A stretch of DNA of 64,000 bases from an uncultured Bacteroidales bacterium (GTDB taxonomy: Bacteria; Bacteroidota; Bacteroidia; Bacteroidales; ML635J-15), in assembly GCA_937899245.1 (NCBI GenBank), contig CALDKB010000035.1, positions 1 to 64,000 on the forward strand. The letters run 5' to 3'. The stretch's first letter is position 1; the number at the start of each line of letters is the position of its first letter. A program made the position numbers and the translations under genes. Below the pieces are notes generated by a model, which saw nothing but the letters and a program-made list of their open reading frames with translations, did not search any database and was not told the origin of the DNA. Shown here piece by piece: positions 18,122 to 26,556 of the stretch.

Positions 18122-19123
18122 ATGGCTTTTAATTTAAGAAACAGAAACTTTTTGAAGTTGTTAGACTTCACACCAAAGGAGATTCAGTATATGTTGGATT
18201 TGGCTCGCGACCTTAAGAGAGCTAAATATGCCGGCACAGAACAACCAACATTGAAGGGCAAGAACATCGCCTTGATTTTCGAAAAGACTTCAACTCGTAC
18301 TCGTTGCGCTTTCGAAACTGCAGCTTACGACCAGGGCGCACATGTAACCTATTTGGGTCCTACAGGTTCGCAGATTGGCGTTAAGGAATCGATGAAGGAT
18401 ACTGCTCGCGTTCTCGGTAGAATGTATGATGGTATCGAATACCGCGGTTTCAAGCAGGAAACCGTTGAAGAACTTGCTAAGTACGCTGGCGTTCCGGTAT
18501 GGAATGGTTTGACAAACGAATTCCACCCAACACAGATTTTGGCTGACTTCCTCACAATGAGCGAACACGTTGACAAGCCATTGAACCAGGTTTCTTATGC
18601 ATACCTTGGCGATGCTCGTTTCAATATGGGTAACTCTTTGATGGTTGGTGGTGCAAAGATGGGTATGGACGTACGTATCGTTGCTCCTAAGAAATTGCAG
18701 CCAAGCAAGGAACTTATCGACACTTGCAAGAAGATTGCTAAGGAAACTGGCGCTAAGATTACAGTTACCGACGATGTTGCAAAGGGCGTTAAGGGTTGCG
18801 ACTTCCTATATACCGATGTTTGGGTATCAATGGGAGAACCAGCAGAAGTATGGAAAGAACGTATCAGCATGTTGAAACCATACCAGGTTAACAAGGAAAT
18901 GATGAAGATGACAGGCAATCCAAAATGCAAATTCATGCACTGCTTGCCAGCATACCACAACCTTGAAACTCAGGTTGGCCGCGATGTAAACGCACAGTTT
19001 GGTCTTGACGGAATCGAAGTTACAGAAGATGTTTTCGAATCTGAAGCATCAATCGTATTCGACGAAGCTGAAAACCGTATGCACACTATCAAGGCTGTTA
19101 TGGTTGCAACTTTGGGTGACTAA
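18122..19123 (+). CDS. argF: Ornithine carbamoyltransferase (catabolic type by context)
   Basis: The enzyme interconverts ornithine plus carbamoyl phosphate and citrulline plus phosphate. The 333-residue protein has the carbamoyl-phosphate motif STRTR at 57-61, HPTQ at 135-138 and the ornithine-site HCLPAYHN near 272. These fit an ornithine carbamoyltransferase rather than the acetyl- or succinyl-ornithine versions, whose loops differ. Length and the neighbouring carbamate kinase favour a catabolic ArcB-type role; argF versus arcB cannot be settled from the motifs. A strong terminator follows. Confidence 0.93.
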   Translation: MAFNLRNRNFLKLLDFTPKEIQYMLDLARDLKRAKYAGTEQPTLKGKNIALIFEKTSTRTRCAFETAAYDQGAHVTYLGPTGSQIGVKESMKDTARVLGRMYDGIEYRGFKQETVEELAKYAGVPVWNGLTNEFHPTQILADFLTMSEHVDKPLNQVSYAYLGDARFNMGNSLMVGGAKMGMDVRIVAPKKLQPSKELIDTCKKIAKETGAKITVTDDVAKGVKGCDFLYTDVWVSMGEPAEVWKERISMLKPYQVNKEMMKMTGNPKCKFMHCLPAYHNLETQVGRDVNAQFGLDGIEVTEDVFESEASIVFDEAENRMHTIKAVMVATLGD

Positions 19124-19145
19124 TACGAATTAGACAACAATAAGA

Positions 19146-19178
19146 AAGACTGTACAAGATTTTGTGCGGTCTTTTTTT
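19146..19178 (+). terminator. Rho-independent terminator after ornithine carbamoyltransferase
   Basis: A 12-bp stem (19146-19157 with 19162-19173, two G-T pairs), loop GATT, then a T-run. Confidence 0.9.
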
Positions 19179-19202
19179 GTAATATATTTCACGCATATTT
19201 CT

Positions 19203-19210
19203 TACATTTG
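19203..19210 (+). promoter_or_regulatory. -7 element of the 19232 gene
   Basis: TACATTTG, 21 bases before ATG 19232. Confidence 0.6.
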
Positions 19211-19231
19211 TCCGCATAAAAACAATTAGCA

Positions 19232-19657
19232 ATGAAAACAAGACTTATAATTATTGCAACAATATCTGCAATGCTGTTTGCTGTAGAAGCAAAGGCACAA
19301 TCAACACCTGAAGAGATGATCAACAAGTTCTTCGGCCTATTCGAGCAAGATGTAAACAAAGCTATCGACTACCTATTCTCTACCAACGAATGGCTTGAAG
19401 CAAACAAGGAAGGCGCCGATGCAATGAAGGAAAAACTCGAAGCAAACCGCAAACTTCTCGGCAACTACAACGGATACGAAATTGCAAGCAAATATGCATT
19501 GGGTGAATCTTACCTTAAGTTCATATGCTTACTTAAGTACGAACGTCAACCTATCGAACTGGTAATCTTCATGTACAAGCCCGACAAAAAATGGAAACTA
19601 CAAAACTTGAACTTCCATAGCGACTTCGAGAAAGACATGATTAAAGTTGAAAGGTGA
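19232..19657 (+). CDS. Small secreted protein, 141 aa
   Basis: A signal peptide (MKTRLIIIATISAMLFAVEAKA) precedes a small mature domain of about 119 residues. It begins with a helix (STPEEMINKFFGLF) and ends in strands (FICLLKYERQPIELVIFMYK, KWKLQNLNFH). The layout recalls the alpha+beta DUF4783/SnoaL-like cone folds that are common as small periplasmic proteins, but I cannot assign a family. It has its own promoter. Function is unknown. Confidence 0.75.
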   Translation: MKTRLIIIATISAMLFAVEAKAQSTPEEMINKFFGLFEQDVNKAIDYLFSTNEWLEANKEGADAMKEKLEANRKLLGNYNGYEIASKYALGESYLKFICLLKYERQPIELVIFMYKPDKKWKLQNLNFHSDFEKDMIKVER

Positions 19658-19763
19658 AAAGGGAAAGGTGAAAGGTGGCTCTGCGTTCAACTTTTAAACC
19701 CTTCAACTTTTCAACCTAATTAAAACAAACCTTTAAATTGCATCCGCGATAAACTCTATCATT

Positions 19764-22007
19764 ATGAACTTAGACCACATCACCATAACAGGCGCAACCG
19801 AAAACAACCTAAAGGACGTTTCTCTCGACATTCCAAAGCATCAGATAACTGTTTTTACAGGAGTATCCGGATCGGGAAAATCGTCGCTTTGCCTCGACAC
19901 CATAGCCGCCGAAAGCCGACGCGAACTAAACGAAACTTTTCCAAGCTTCGTACAGCAATATCTTCCTAAATATGGGCGCCCGAAAGTAGGCAGCATTGAA
20001 AATATGCCCGTGACAATCGTCATCGACCAAAAGAAACCTGCAGCCAACAACCGCTCGACCGTAGGCACATACACCGACATATACGCTCTTTTGAGATTGC
20101 TTTTTTCACGCGTGGGGAAACCATTTGTCGGATATTCTGATACTTTTTCGTTCAACCATCCGGCAGGAAGCTGTCCCCGATGCTCTGGTTTGGGTGAAAT
20201 TCGCGAACTAGACATACACAAACTTGTTGATTTTGACAAATCGCTAAACGACGAAGACACAATTCATTACATAGCATTCGGCAAAGGTGGATGGCGGTGG
20301 ATACGATATGCTCATAGCGGGCTTTTCGACCTTGACAAGAAAATAAAGGACTATTCGCCAGAAGAACTAGATTTGTTTCTGAATTCGCCGCAGATAAAGC
20401 TGAAAAATCCTCCATCAAACTGGCCCAAAACAGCAAAATACGAAGGTCTGATACCTCGAATGTACCGAAGCATAATAAATTCGGAAGAAGGTTTGTTGCA
20501 CGCATCGGTCTTGAATCCAATGCTAAAGATGGGCACTTGTCCCGACTGCAACGGCACACGTCTGAACGAAAAGATACGTTCATGTCGAATCAACGGCTAC
20601 AACATTACCGAAGTGGCCGAAATGCCAATTTCAGAGGCAATAAAATTCGTATCAGCAATCGATGACCCATTAGCCACCGACATCAAGAAAGAGCTCGCAA
20701 AACGCTTGCAAGCTCTTGTGGACATAGGTCTCGGCTACCTTTCGCTCGGTCGTGCTACAGGAACACTTTCTGGTGGCGAAGCACAGAGAATTAAAATAGC
20801 AAAATACATAAACTCTCCCCTATCCGATATGGCCTATGTCCTCGACGAACCAAGTGTTGGACTTCATCCTCAGGACATCAACCGATTGAAAAAATCCCTG
20901 CAGCATCTTCGCGACCACGGCAACACAATTATGATTGTAGAACACCACCGCGAAATTATTGCCATGGCCGACCACGTTGTTGATATGGGACCACACGCTG
21001 GAATCAATGGTGGTGAAATAATGTACCAAGGTTCGTACGACGGCTTACTAAAATCGGACACCATTACGGGTAAAATGCTACGTCAAAAAAGCAATTTCAA
21101 AGATAGCATTCGTAAACCAAACGGGTTTATACATATCGAAAACGCAAAACTTCATAACCTTAAAAATCTGTCGGTTGACATTCCTCTTGGCGTAATGACT
21201 GTAATTGCAGGCGTTGCCGGCTCGGGAAAATCATCTCTAATGGAAGAGTTCCAAAGCCAGTGTGACCGAAAGACGATATTCATCGGGCAAAAGAACATTG
21301 GCATAAATTTACGTTCCACTCCCGCCACATATCTCGACATTTCTGACACTATAAGAAAACTTTTCGCCAAGGCAAACCACAGTGATGTTCAGTTATTCTC
21401 GTTCAATTCCAAAGGTGCTTGTCCCGCTTGCAAAGGAAAGGGTGTAATAGTCTCCGATATGGCTTTTATGGAATCGATAGAGACCGTCTGCGATGTTTGT
21501 CACGGCTCAAGATACAACGACGAGGCCCTTAGTCACAAATACAATGGCAAAAATATAGCAGAAGTCATGGATATGACCGTCGACGAAGCACTAGTTTTCT
21601 TTGCCGGACAGCCGTTCGAGCCGAAATTACAAGCTCTGCAAAAAGTCGGCCTTGGGTATCTGCATTTGAACCAAACAATGACAACACTTTCGGGTGGCGA
21701 ACTTCAGCGTGTGAAACTTGCCGACCAACTGCATATTAAAGGCGAAATATTCATCCTCGACGAACCAACCGACGGACTTCACCTTGATGACATCCACAAG
21801 CTGCTCAACCTTTTCAACGACATGACCGACGCCGGCAACACACTAATCCTCATCGAACACAGCATGGATGTGATGAAACAAGCCGACTACCTCATCGAAG
21901 TCGGTCCCGAAGGCGGTGAAGCCGGTGGACGACTGCTATTTGCAGGAAAACCTACCGAAATTTTAAACAGCAAGGAATCGGTAACGGCGAAGTATTTGAA
22001 GGGATAG
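19764..22007 (+). CDS. UvrA-family ABC ATPase, short form (UvrA2/DrrC-like)
   Basis: The 747-residue protein has two ABC ATPase halves. Walker A is GVSGSGKSS at 33-41 and GVAGSGKSS near 483. Signatures are LSGGEAQRIKIA and LSGGELQRVKLA, and each half has DEP(S/T)xGLH Walker B segments. Zinc-type CxxC pairs are present (CPRCSGLGE, CPDCNGTRL, CPACKGKG, CDVCHGSR). True UvrA has about 940 residues. The shortfall and the sequence following the first zinc module suggest loss of the UvrB-interaction region, as in UvrA2 and DrrC drug-tolerance proteins. It may act in DNA protection rather than standard excision repair. Confidence 0.85.
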   Translation: MNLDHITITGATENNLKDVSLDIPKHQITVFTGVSGSGKSSLCLDTIAAESRRELNETFPSFVQQYLPKYGRPKVGSIENMPVTIVIDQKKPAANNRSTVGTYTDIYALLRLLFSRVGKPFVGYSDTFSFNHPAGSCPRCSGLGEIRELDIHKLVDFDKSLNDEDTIHYIAFGKGGWRWIRYAHSGLFDLDKKIKDYSPEELDLFLNSPQIKLKNPPSNWPKTAKYEGLIPRMYRSIINSEEGLLHASVLNPMLKMGTCPDCNGTRLNEKIRSCRINGYNITEVAEMPISEAIKFVSAIDDPLATDIKKELAKRLQALVDIGLGYLSLGRATGTLSGGEAQRIKIAKYINSPLSDMAYVLDEPSVGLHPQDINRLKKSLQHLRDHGNTIMIVEHHREIIAMADHVVDMGPHAGINGGEIMYQGSYDGLLKSDTITGKMLRQKSNFKDSIRKPNGFIHIENAKLHNLKNLSVDIPLGVMTVIAGVAGSGKSSLMEEFQSQCDRKTIFIGQKNIGINLRSTPATYLDISDTIRKLFAKANHSDVQLFSFNSKGACPACKGKGVIVSDMAFMESIETVCDVCHGSRYNDEALSHKYNGKNIAEVMDMTVDEALVFFAGQPFEPKLQALQKVGLGYLHLNQTMTTLSGGELQRVKLADQLHIKGEIFILDEPTDGLHLDDIHKLLNLFNDMTDAGNTLILIEHSMDVMKQADYLIEVGPEGGEAGGRLLFAGKPTEILNSKESVTAKYLKG

Positions 22008-22049
22008 GAGTTCTAATAGGAACTATTCCCCACAAACCACAGACGTAAT

Positions 22050-22080
22050 TTGTGCCGATTAGATTGGCACAATTTATTTT
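22050..22080 (+). terminator. Probable terminator after the UvrA-like gene
   Basis: TTGTGCC (22050-22056) pairs with GGCACAA (22066-22072), then TTTATTTT. Confidence 0.65.
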
Positions 22081-22131
22081 GTGACAATTCTATTGCATAG
22101 TGTTGAGTGGTTGCATAATTTGCAACTACCA

Positions 22132-22153
22132 TTTAACCCAAAACGGTCATTAG
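22132..22153 (+). repeat. Left terminal inverted repeat
   Basis: It starts TTTAACCCAAAACGG and ends TCATTAG. It matches the reverse complement of 27008-27029 except for one base. Inside it begins a further exact 12-bp inverted repeat (22144-22155 with 22172-22183), a common subterminal feature for transposase binding. Confidence 0.85.
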
Positions 22154-22260
22154 AAAATAACAATCCATAAGTTCTAATGACCGCCATTAGAAAAATGTGC
22201 TTGCATTTGCGTAAAAATCAGTAATTTAGCGGCCTTACCACACATTCTGTAGGCTGTTGT

Positions 22261-22629
22261 ATGATGCGGGATTATGATATTAAGTTTGTAGGGAAAGAGA
22301 TAACGCCATTTGGAGGTTTGTCTTTATTCCTAAAAATGTTGGAACGGTGCAGTTTCGACAAGCAATTGGAGAACTGCAATTTGCCGATGCAAGGATCGAA
22401 CAGGGGCTACAAGCCACTGCAGCTCATTCTTGGTCTTTTCGCGGGCGTCTGGTGCGGGGCATGCTGCTTCGGACATCTTGATGTTGTCCGCTATGACAAG
22501 GTGCTATGCAGTCTGCTTGGCTGGGAACGCGGAGCAGACCACAGGGCGTACCAGCGCTATTTCAACAAGTTCTCACAGGCGGTCAATCAGGGTAAACAAT
22601 ATTCACAATTCGTTCAGAATAACCAATGA
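22261..22629 (+). pseudogene. IS1380-family transposase, N-terminal fragment
   Basis: The 122-residue frame begins MMRDYDIKFVGKEITPFGGL, the typical IS1380 start. It continues through LQLILGLFAGVWCGACCFGHLDVVRYD and HRAYQRYFNKFSQAVNQ, also typical. Similarity stops at about base 22594. The last dozen residues (GKQYSQFVQNNQ) come from cargo DNA and a stop follows. The DDE catalytic domain is missing. The matching C-terminal piece is at 26763-27011. Confidence 0.85.
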
Positions 22630-22821
22630 AACAAAAGACATAAAATGGGAAAAAGTAATTCAATTATGAGAAAAGTTTTGCATACGATAGGTTTTGTCAT
22701 ATCTTATGCTCATTGCAAAATGATGTAAAAACATCATAATATCAAATTTATTTTCGCCTTCTGCCACAGGATGTCAGTTTGCCGCCATTGTTTTGCAACG
22801 AGATTTATTAAAGCATAAATT

Positions 22822-23502
22822 ATGGGAAGTTTTAAAACAGGATTCGGTAGGCAACTTGGACGACTAGGAGCAAATGCCGTAGGAAACAGAATCGCAGAAT
22901 CGTTGGGATTAGACCAGAGCGAACATCGCACTTACCACCGTGGCAAGGAAAAAGCAGAAGAACACAAGCAAGACTTGGAAGACACCGCTATGCTAAACTA
23001 TATAGATGCCGCAGTAATCAATAATATCGACGAAATTAGGGACATAGTCTTTGCCGATGACAAAAAGACGCTGCTTAACCAACTGGAATCATTGGAGGTT
23101 CAATTGGCATCGGAATCGTGGAAACACATATTCGATGCAGAAAACCGAGTACGCAACAAATACACCGATGCTCTTTTCAGTAAATTCTGCAAGGGAATAT
23201 CGCGACTGGATAGGATTGACCCGTTGGCGGAAGGCATTGTACACCTGAAATGGAAACGATACACATCGAGGTGGCGGAAAATAATTGGAAAATCTGGACT
23301 ATTTATAATTTTGTATGCAATTGTATTCGGCGGTCTCGCATTTTGCGCAATTTACGAATGGTATCGCAGTTTATCTACAACTTACATTGTCTTGTTTTGG
23401 ATTGGAGTTATTGTTTACACCTTGCTACGAATTTACATCACATATTTTAGACAAATAAACCGACTCATTAAAGCGAAACGACAAAAACCAGAAAAAGCTT
23501 GA
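22822..23502 (+). CDS. Membrane protein with C-terminal hairpin of two helices, 226 aa
   Basis: This is not a recognised family. The N-terminus is Gly-rich (MGSFKTGFGRQLGRLGANAVGNR) and followed by a charged region with EKAEEHKQDLED. A helical, soluble middle contains paired Leu/Glu stretches (residues 70-130). Two strong membrane helices lie near residues 158-178 and 188-208, with a basic C-terminal tail (NRLIKAKRQKPEKA). The likely topology is both ends in the cytoplasm. It is the first gene of the cargo, on the same strand as the WYL regulator that starts 42 bases later. Within the module it could be a membrane effector, but this is inference. Confidence 0.75.
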   Translation: MGSFKTGFGRQLGRLGANAVGNRIAESLGLDQSEHRTYHRGKEKAEEHKQDLEDTAMLNYIDAAVINNIDEIRDIVFADDKKTLLNQLESLEVQLASESWKHIFDAENRVRNKYTDALFSKFCKGISRLDRIDPLAEGIVHLKWKRYTSRWRKIIGKSGLFIILYAIVFGGLAFCAIYEWYRSLSTTYIVLFWIGVIVYTLLRIYITYFRQINRLIKAKRQKPEKA

Positions 23503-23518
23503 TTATAAGAAAATAATG

Positions 23519-23526
23519 TATTTTTG
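23519..23526 (+). promoter_or_regulatory. Promoter of the first WYL regulator, -7 element
   Basis: TATTTTTG, 18 bases before ATG 23545. It shows the regulator has its own start and that an in-frame TTG at 23524 is not used. Confidence 0.6.
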
Positions 23527-23544
23527 CAGATAAAATCATCAAAT

Positions 23545-24465
23545 ATGACACCTATAGTACAATTTCAGCGATATGTATGGTTGGTTAACACACTATATTC
23601 GTCGGGACCAATCACTAAGGAAGAAATTGACCGCAAATGGAGACTTTCGTACCGGAACAACAATCACGAAAACCATATTCCAGAGCGGACATTCTACCGC
23701 GATTTGCGAGCAATCGAAAGCATTTTCGGCGTGGAAATCAAGTGCAACCGCTCAAACAACAAGTACGAGATTGTTACCAACCTGAAAGATGCCTCATTCG
23801 AAAAATGGCTTGTAGAAACAATATCGCTGAGCAACTTCGTGATGGAATGTAAGGACATAAGGAAACAAATACTTGTAGAACAGATGCCGTCGGGAAACAA
23901 CTATCTGAGTCCGATTGTGAATGCCATTAAAACCAATCGCGCATTATCTGTCACTTACCAAAGTTATTTTAGCCAGACAAAATCGCAGTTCGAAATGGAA
24001 CCATACTGTCTAAAATCGTTCAAGCGTCGCTGGTATGTGCTGGCAAGGACAAATGTACACGATGGTTTGCGAGTTTTTGCACTCGACAGGTTCTCGGAAA
24101 TGAATATTATCGACAGGAAATATTCCATACCGCACAATTTTGATGCAGAAAAATATTTCCGCGACTATTATGGCGTAATTATGAACGAAAAACCAGAAAT
24201 TGTGCGTATCTGGACGACATCATTCCGTGCAATGTACCTGCGTTCTTTGCCCTTGCACCATTCGCAGAAGGAAATTGAAACCGTTCCAGAAAGTGCCTTT
24301 GGCAAAAATGACGGTCACTCGATTTTTGAACTGAAGATTGCCACAACATTCGACTTCATTCAGGAATTGCGCTCAATGGGAGCAGAAGTCAAGGTGTTGG
24401 TACCGCAAAGATTGGTAGATTGGATGAAATACGATGCAGAGAAGATAAATGAATTGTATAAGTAA
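23545..24465 (+). CDS. WYL-domain transcriptional regulator (island copy)
   Basis: The 306-residue protein has an N-terminal helix-turn-helix region of about 80 residues (ITKEEIDRKW, IPERTFYRDLRAIES). A WYL domain around residues 130-205 includes ALSVTYQSYF, EPYCLKSFKRRWYVLART and RVFALDRFSEM. A C-terminal WCX-like extension ends in VLVPQRLVDWMKYDAEKINELYK. WYL proteins sense a ligand, often nucleic-acid-like, and control DNA damage or phage-defence genes. It lies directly upstream of the nuclease gene (20-base gap). A clear homologue is encoded at 52756-53667. Confidence 0.9.
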   Translation: MTPIVQFQRYVWLVNTLYSSGPITKEEIDRKWRLSYRNNNHENHIPERTFYRDLRAIESIFGVEIKCNRSNNKYEIVTNLKDASFEKWLVETISLSNFVMECKDIRKQILVEQMPSGNNYLSPIVNAIKTNRALSVTYQSYFSQTKSQFEMEPYCLKSFKRRWYVLARTNVHDGLRVFALDRFSEMNIIDRKYSIPHNFDAEKYFRDYYGVIMNEKPEIVRIWTTSFRAMYLRSLPLHHSQKEIETVPESAFGKNDGHSIFELKIATTFDFIQELRSMGAEVKVLVPQRLVDWMKYDAEKINELYK

Positions 24466-24485
24466 ACCTCAAAAAAAATAACAAC

Positions 24486-25787
24486 ATGGAGAATGATATA
24501 GAAAAATATAAAAATGACTTAAAAGAGTTGCTTGAAAATCATAAGCGTCTGAACTCACAAGACGAACAGTTTAATGTGTTTACTACATTACGCAAAGCAA
24601 GTGATGAAGTGTATTTGCACTCGCGATTCATATCTTCCATTTTAGACCCGAAAGGCAACCACGGGTTGGAGGATAAACCATTAAAATACTTTTTAGAAAT
24701 AATAGACAGTAAATTTAAATCAACGGAAAAAACTATAGTAATACCAAATTCAAAAGATTGGACTGAAAGAAAAGAAATTGATGTTTTTATTGGGAATTTG
24801 GAATTGAATTTGGAATTGAAAGGCGAAAAATGTGAAAAATGTGCCATAATTATTGAAAACAAAATATATGCTACAGACGGAGATAGACAATTAGAAAGGT
24901 ATTACGAAAAGGTTACAAACGAACCTTCCAATATAGAAGTGTATTATTTGACTCTTGATAGGCACAAACCGTCTGATAATAGTTTAGGGAAAACTTTAAA
25001 AGTGGAAGGCGAAGACCATAATCGGATAAAGACTATCCGTTGCATTGAATATAAAACGGAGATTGTAAACTGGTTGACAAAAATCAAGGAATCTGCAAAC
25101 GGTTTCTTACTGAATGCAATTGAACAATATTTGGCATTAGTAACAAAACTTACATGCGATGTCGAATATAATAAGGAACTGACTGAGTTTGTTCGCAAAA
25201 ATTGGGAAGATACAAAGGAAATCGTTCAAAACAAAGGCAATAAGTATCCTGAAAATGAATATGAGATTTTAAGAAATGACATTTACCATGTGTATTGGCA
25301 TATTATAACGGATTTTCTAAATGATTTAGGCGTAAAATTGAACGAAATGTTAATTGCTAATGGATATGAGAAATCATATTCAGAACGGCAAATGCACGAA
25401 TGGGTTACAGAAATTGTGCATACCCACAAGCGCGACATTCCTCTCCATTACCTATTTAAAGATAAAAATGACATTTGTTGGTCGCTACAGGCAGACAGTC
25501 ATAATGGAAATGGCTTTTTTATCGGGGTTGACTATTTGAACAACAAGAACAGCAAAGACAAGGTTTTAACTAATATTCCATCATACAATGAAGACGCTAA
25601 TTGGCGCTACCGCAAATATTTTTGTGACGAAATAAAAATCGACTTATGGAATTGTCGGGAAAAAACAAAAGACAAAACAAAAGAAACTGAAACTATTGAA
25701 ACTATCCTGAAAAATAAAGATAGCATCATAAAGCAATATGTATCAATTGTTAAATCAGAACTCGAAAAATTTGGCACAAAGAAATGA
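24486..25787 (+). CDS. PD-(D/E)XK nuclease superfamily protein
   Basis: The 433-residue protein carries a PD-(D/E)XK core of the PDDEXK_4 type. It has HSRFISSILDPKGNHG at about 45-60, the acidic residue Asp99 in RKEIDVFI and the E-x-K motif Glu124-Asn-Lys126 in IIIENKIYA. A downstream Gln in DRQLERYY follows. These are metal-ligand and catalytic positions of the fold. The remaining 250 residues are mostly helical and unassigned. The sequence is clearly more AT-rich than the housekeeping neighbours. Its stop overlaps the next start (ATGA), so expression is coupled to the TPR-like gene. Confidence 0.85.
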   Translation: MENDIEKYKNDLKELLENHKRLNSQDEQFNVFTTLRKASDEVYLHSRFISSILDPKGNHGLEDKPLKYFLEIIDSKFKSTEKTIVIPNSKDWTERKEIDVFIGNLELNLELKGEKCEKCAIIIENKIYATDGDRQLERYYEKVTNEPSNIEVYYLTLDRHKPSDNSLGKTLKVEGEDHNRIKTIRCIEYKTEIVNWLTKIKESANGFLLNAIEQYLALVTKLTCDVEYNKELTEFVRKNWEDTKEIVQNKGNKYPENEYEILRNDIYHVYWHIITDFLNDLGVKLNEMLIANGYEKSYSERQMHEWVTEIVHTHKRDIPLHYLFKDKNDICWSLQADSHNGNGFFIGVDYLNNKNSKDKVLTNIPSYNEDANWRYRKYFCDEIKIDLWNCREKTKDKTKETETIETILKNKDSIIKQYVSIVKSELEKFGTKK

Positions 25788-26365
25788 ACAATAACAACCC
25801 AAACGAAAATCCCGAGTATCATTCCAACGACAGCGACAAAGAATTTGAATACTACAAGGGACTTGTTGAATTTAACGAAAACGCTGACAGCATTGAATAT
25901 TTGAAATTTGCTTATTCGGAGGAGGAGGAAATGCTGACGGGCAACCGCCAAAAAGTTTTTGCCGAAATTGTTCGCGAATATTTTGAGGAGCCGGGAATGC
26001 AGTCGGACACAACCCCAGACTATATAATACCAATGTACCTTGATGAGATTGCCGCCCCAATGGATAATCTGGCATATATGTATATGGAGCGCAACGAATA
26101 CGATAAGGCATTGCCTCTTCTGGAAAAGACATTGCCCCTGTACAGAGTATTGGAAATTACCAAACCAAATTATTCATATCAGCGCTACTATGCTACGGAA
26201 CGGCTGATTAAATGCCTGCACAAGCTTGGTCACGAACTTTTGGCAATGTACTACGAGTTCGAGCTGCTGTATCTTAAGAGCACGTTGCCCATGTTGCACA
26301 AAGAGGAAATAATTGAAGACAATGAAAACATCAATCAAACTATGGATGATTGGGAATCAGAATGA
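25784..26365 (+). CDS. TPR-like acidic protein coupled to the nuclease
   Basis: The 193-residue protein starts inside the nuclease stop codon (four-base overlap ATGA). It is acidic, with an Asn/Glu-rich N-terminus and Asp/Glu-rich C-terminus. One clear tetratricopeptide unit is MDNLAYMYMERNEYDKALPLLEKTLPLYR near residues 86-114. A second helical pair follows (YATERLIKCLHKLGHELLAMYYEFELLYLK). No signal peptide or membrane helix is seen. Tight coupling suggests a partner, chaperone or inhibitor of the nuclease; this is inference. Confidence 0.75.
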   Translation: MNNNNPNENPEYHSNDSDKEFEYYKGLVEFNENADSIEYLKFAYSEEEEMLTGNRQKVFAEIVREYFEEPGMQSDTTPDYIIPMYLDEIAAPMDNLAYMYMERNEYDKALPLLEKTLPLYRVLEITKPNYSYQRYYATERLIKCLHKLGHELLAMYYEFELLYLKSTLPMLHKEEIIEDNENINQTMDDWESE

Positions 26366-26414
26366 CACAACAGAGAAAAACGGTGATGCCATTGAACTTT
26401 GAAATCCTGAACAC

Positions 26415-26434
26415 CGACGCAAAGCATTGCGTCG
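26415..26434. repeat. Palindromic unit, copy 1
   Basis: CGACGCAA (26415-26422) and TTGCGTCG (26427-26434) form a perfect 8-bp stem with loop AGCA. With the flanking CTACAATCTTTGAACC it is repeated almost exactly at 26537 onward. Confidence 0.8.
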
Positions 26435-26473
26435 CTACAATCTTTGAACCCTCCAAATTTTCAACATTGTACA

Positions 26474-26491
26474 GTCGCGGCGCGCCACGAC
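26474..26491. repeat. Palindromic unit related to the clpP-clpX hairpin
   Basis: GTCGCGG-CGCG-CCACGAC. It differs at only three of 18 positions from 973-990 in the clpP-clpX gap. Confidence 0.6.
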
Positions 26492-26536
26492 ACAACATAA
26501 AACAGCGATGACATCGAACTTTAAACCATTGAACCA

Positions 26537-26556
26537 CGACGCAAAGCATTGCATCG
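26537..26556. repeat. Palindromic unit, copy 2
   Basis: CGACGCAA-AGCA-TTGCATCG, the same as copy 1 with one changed base in the right arm; the downstream CTACAATCCTTGAACC matches too. Confidence 0.8.

Noticed and set aside
22645..22728. 27-codon frame (MGKSNSIMRK...) between the transposase fragment and the membrane protein gene
   Set aside because: Too short, no promoter or family signal; listed only as a possible remnant.
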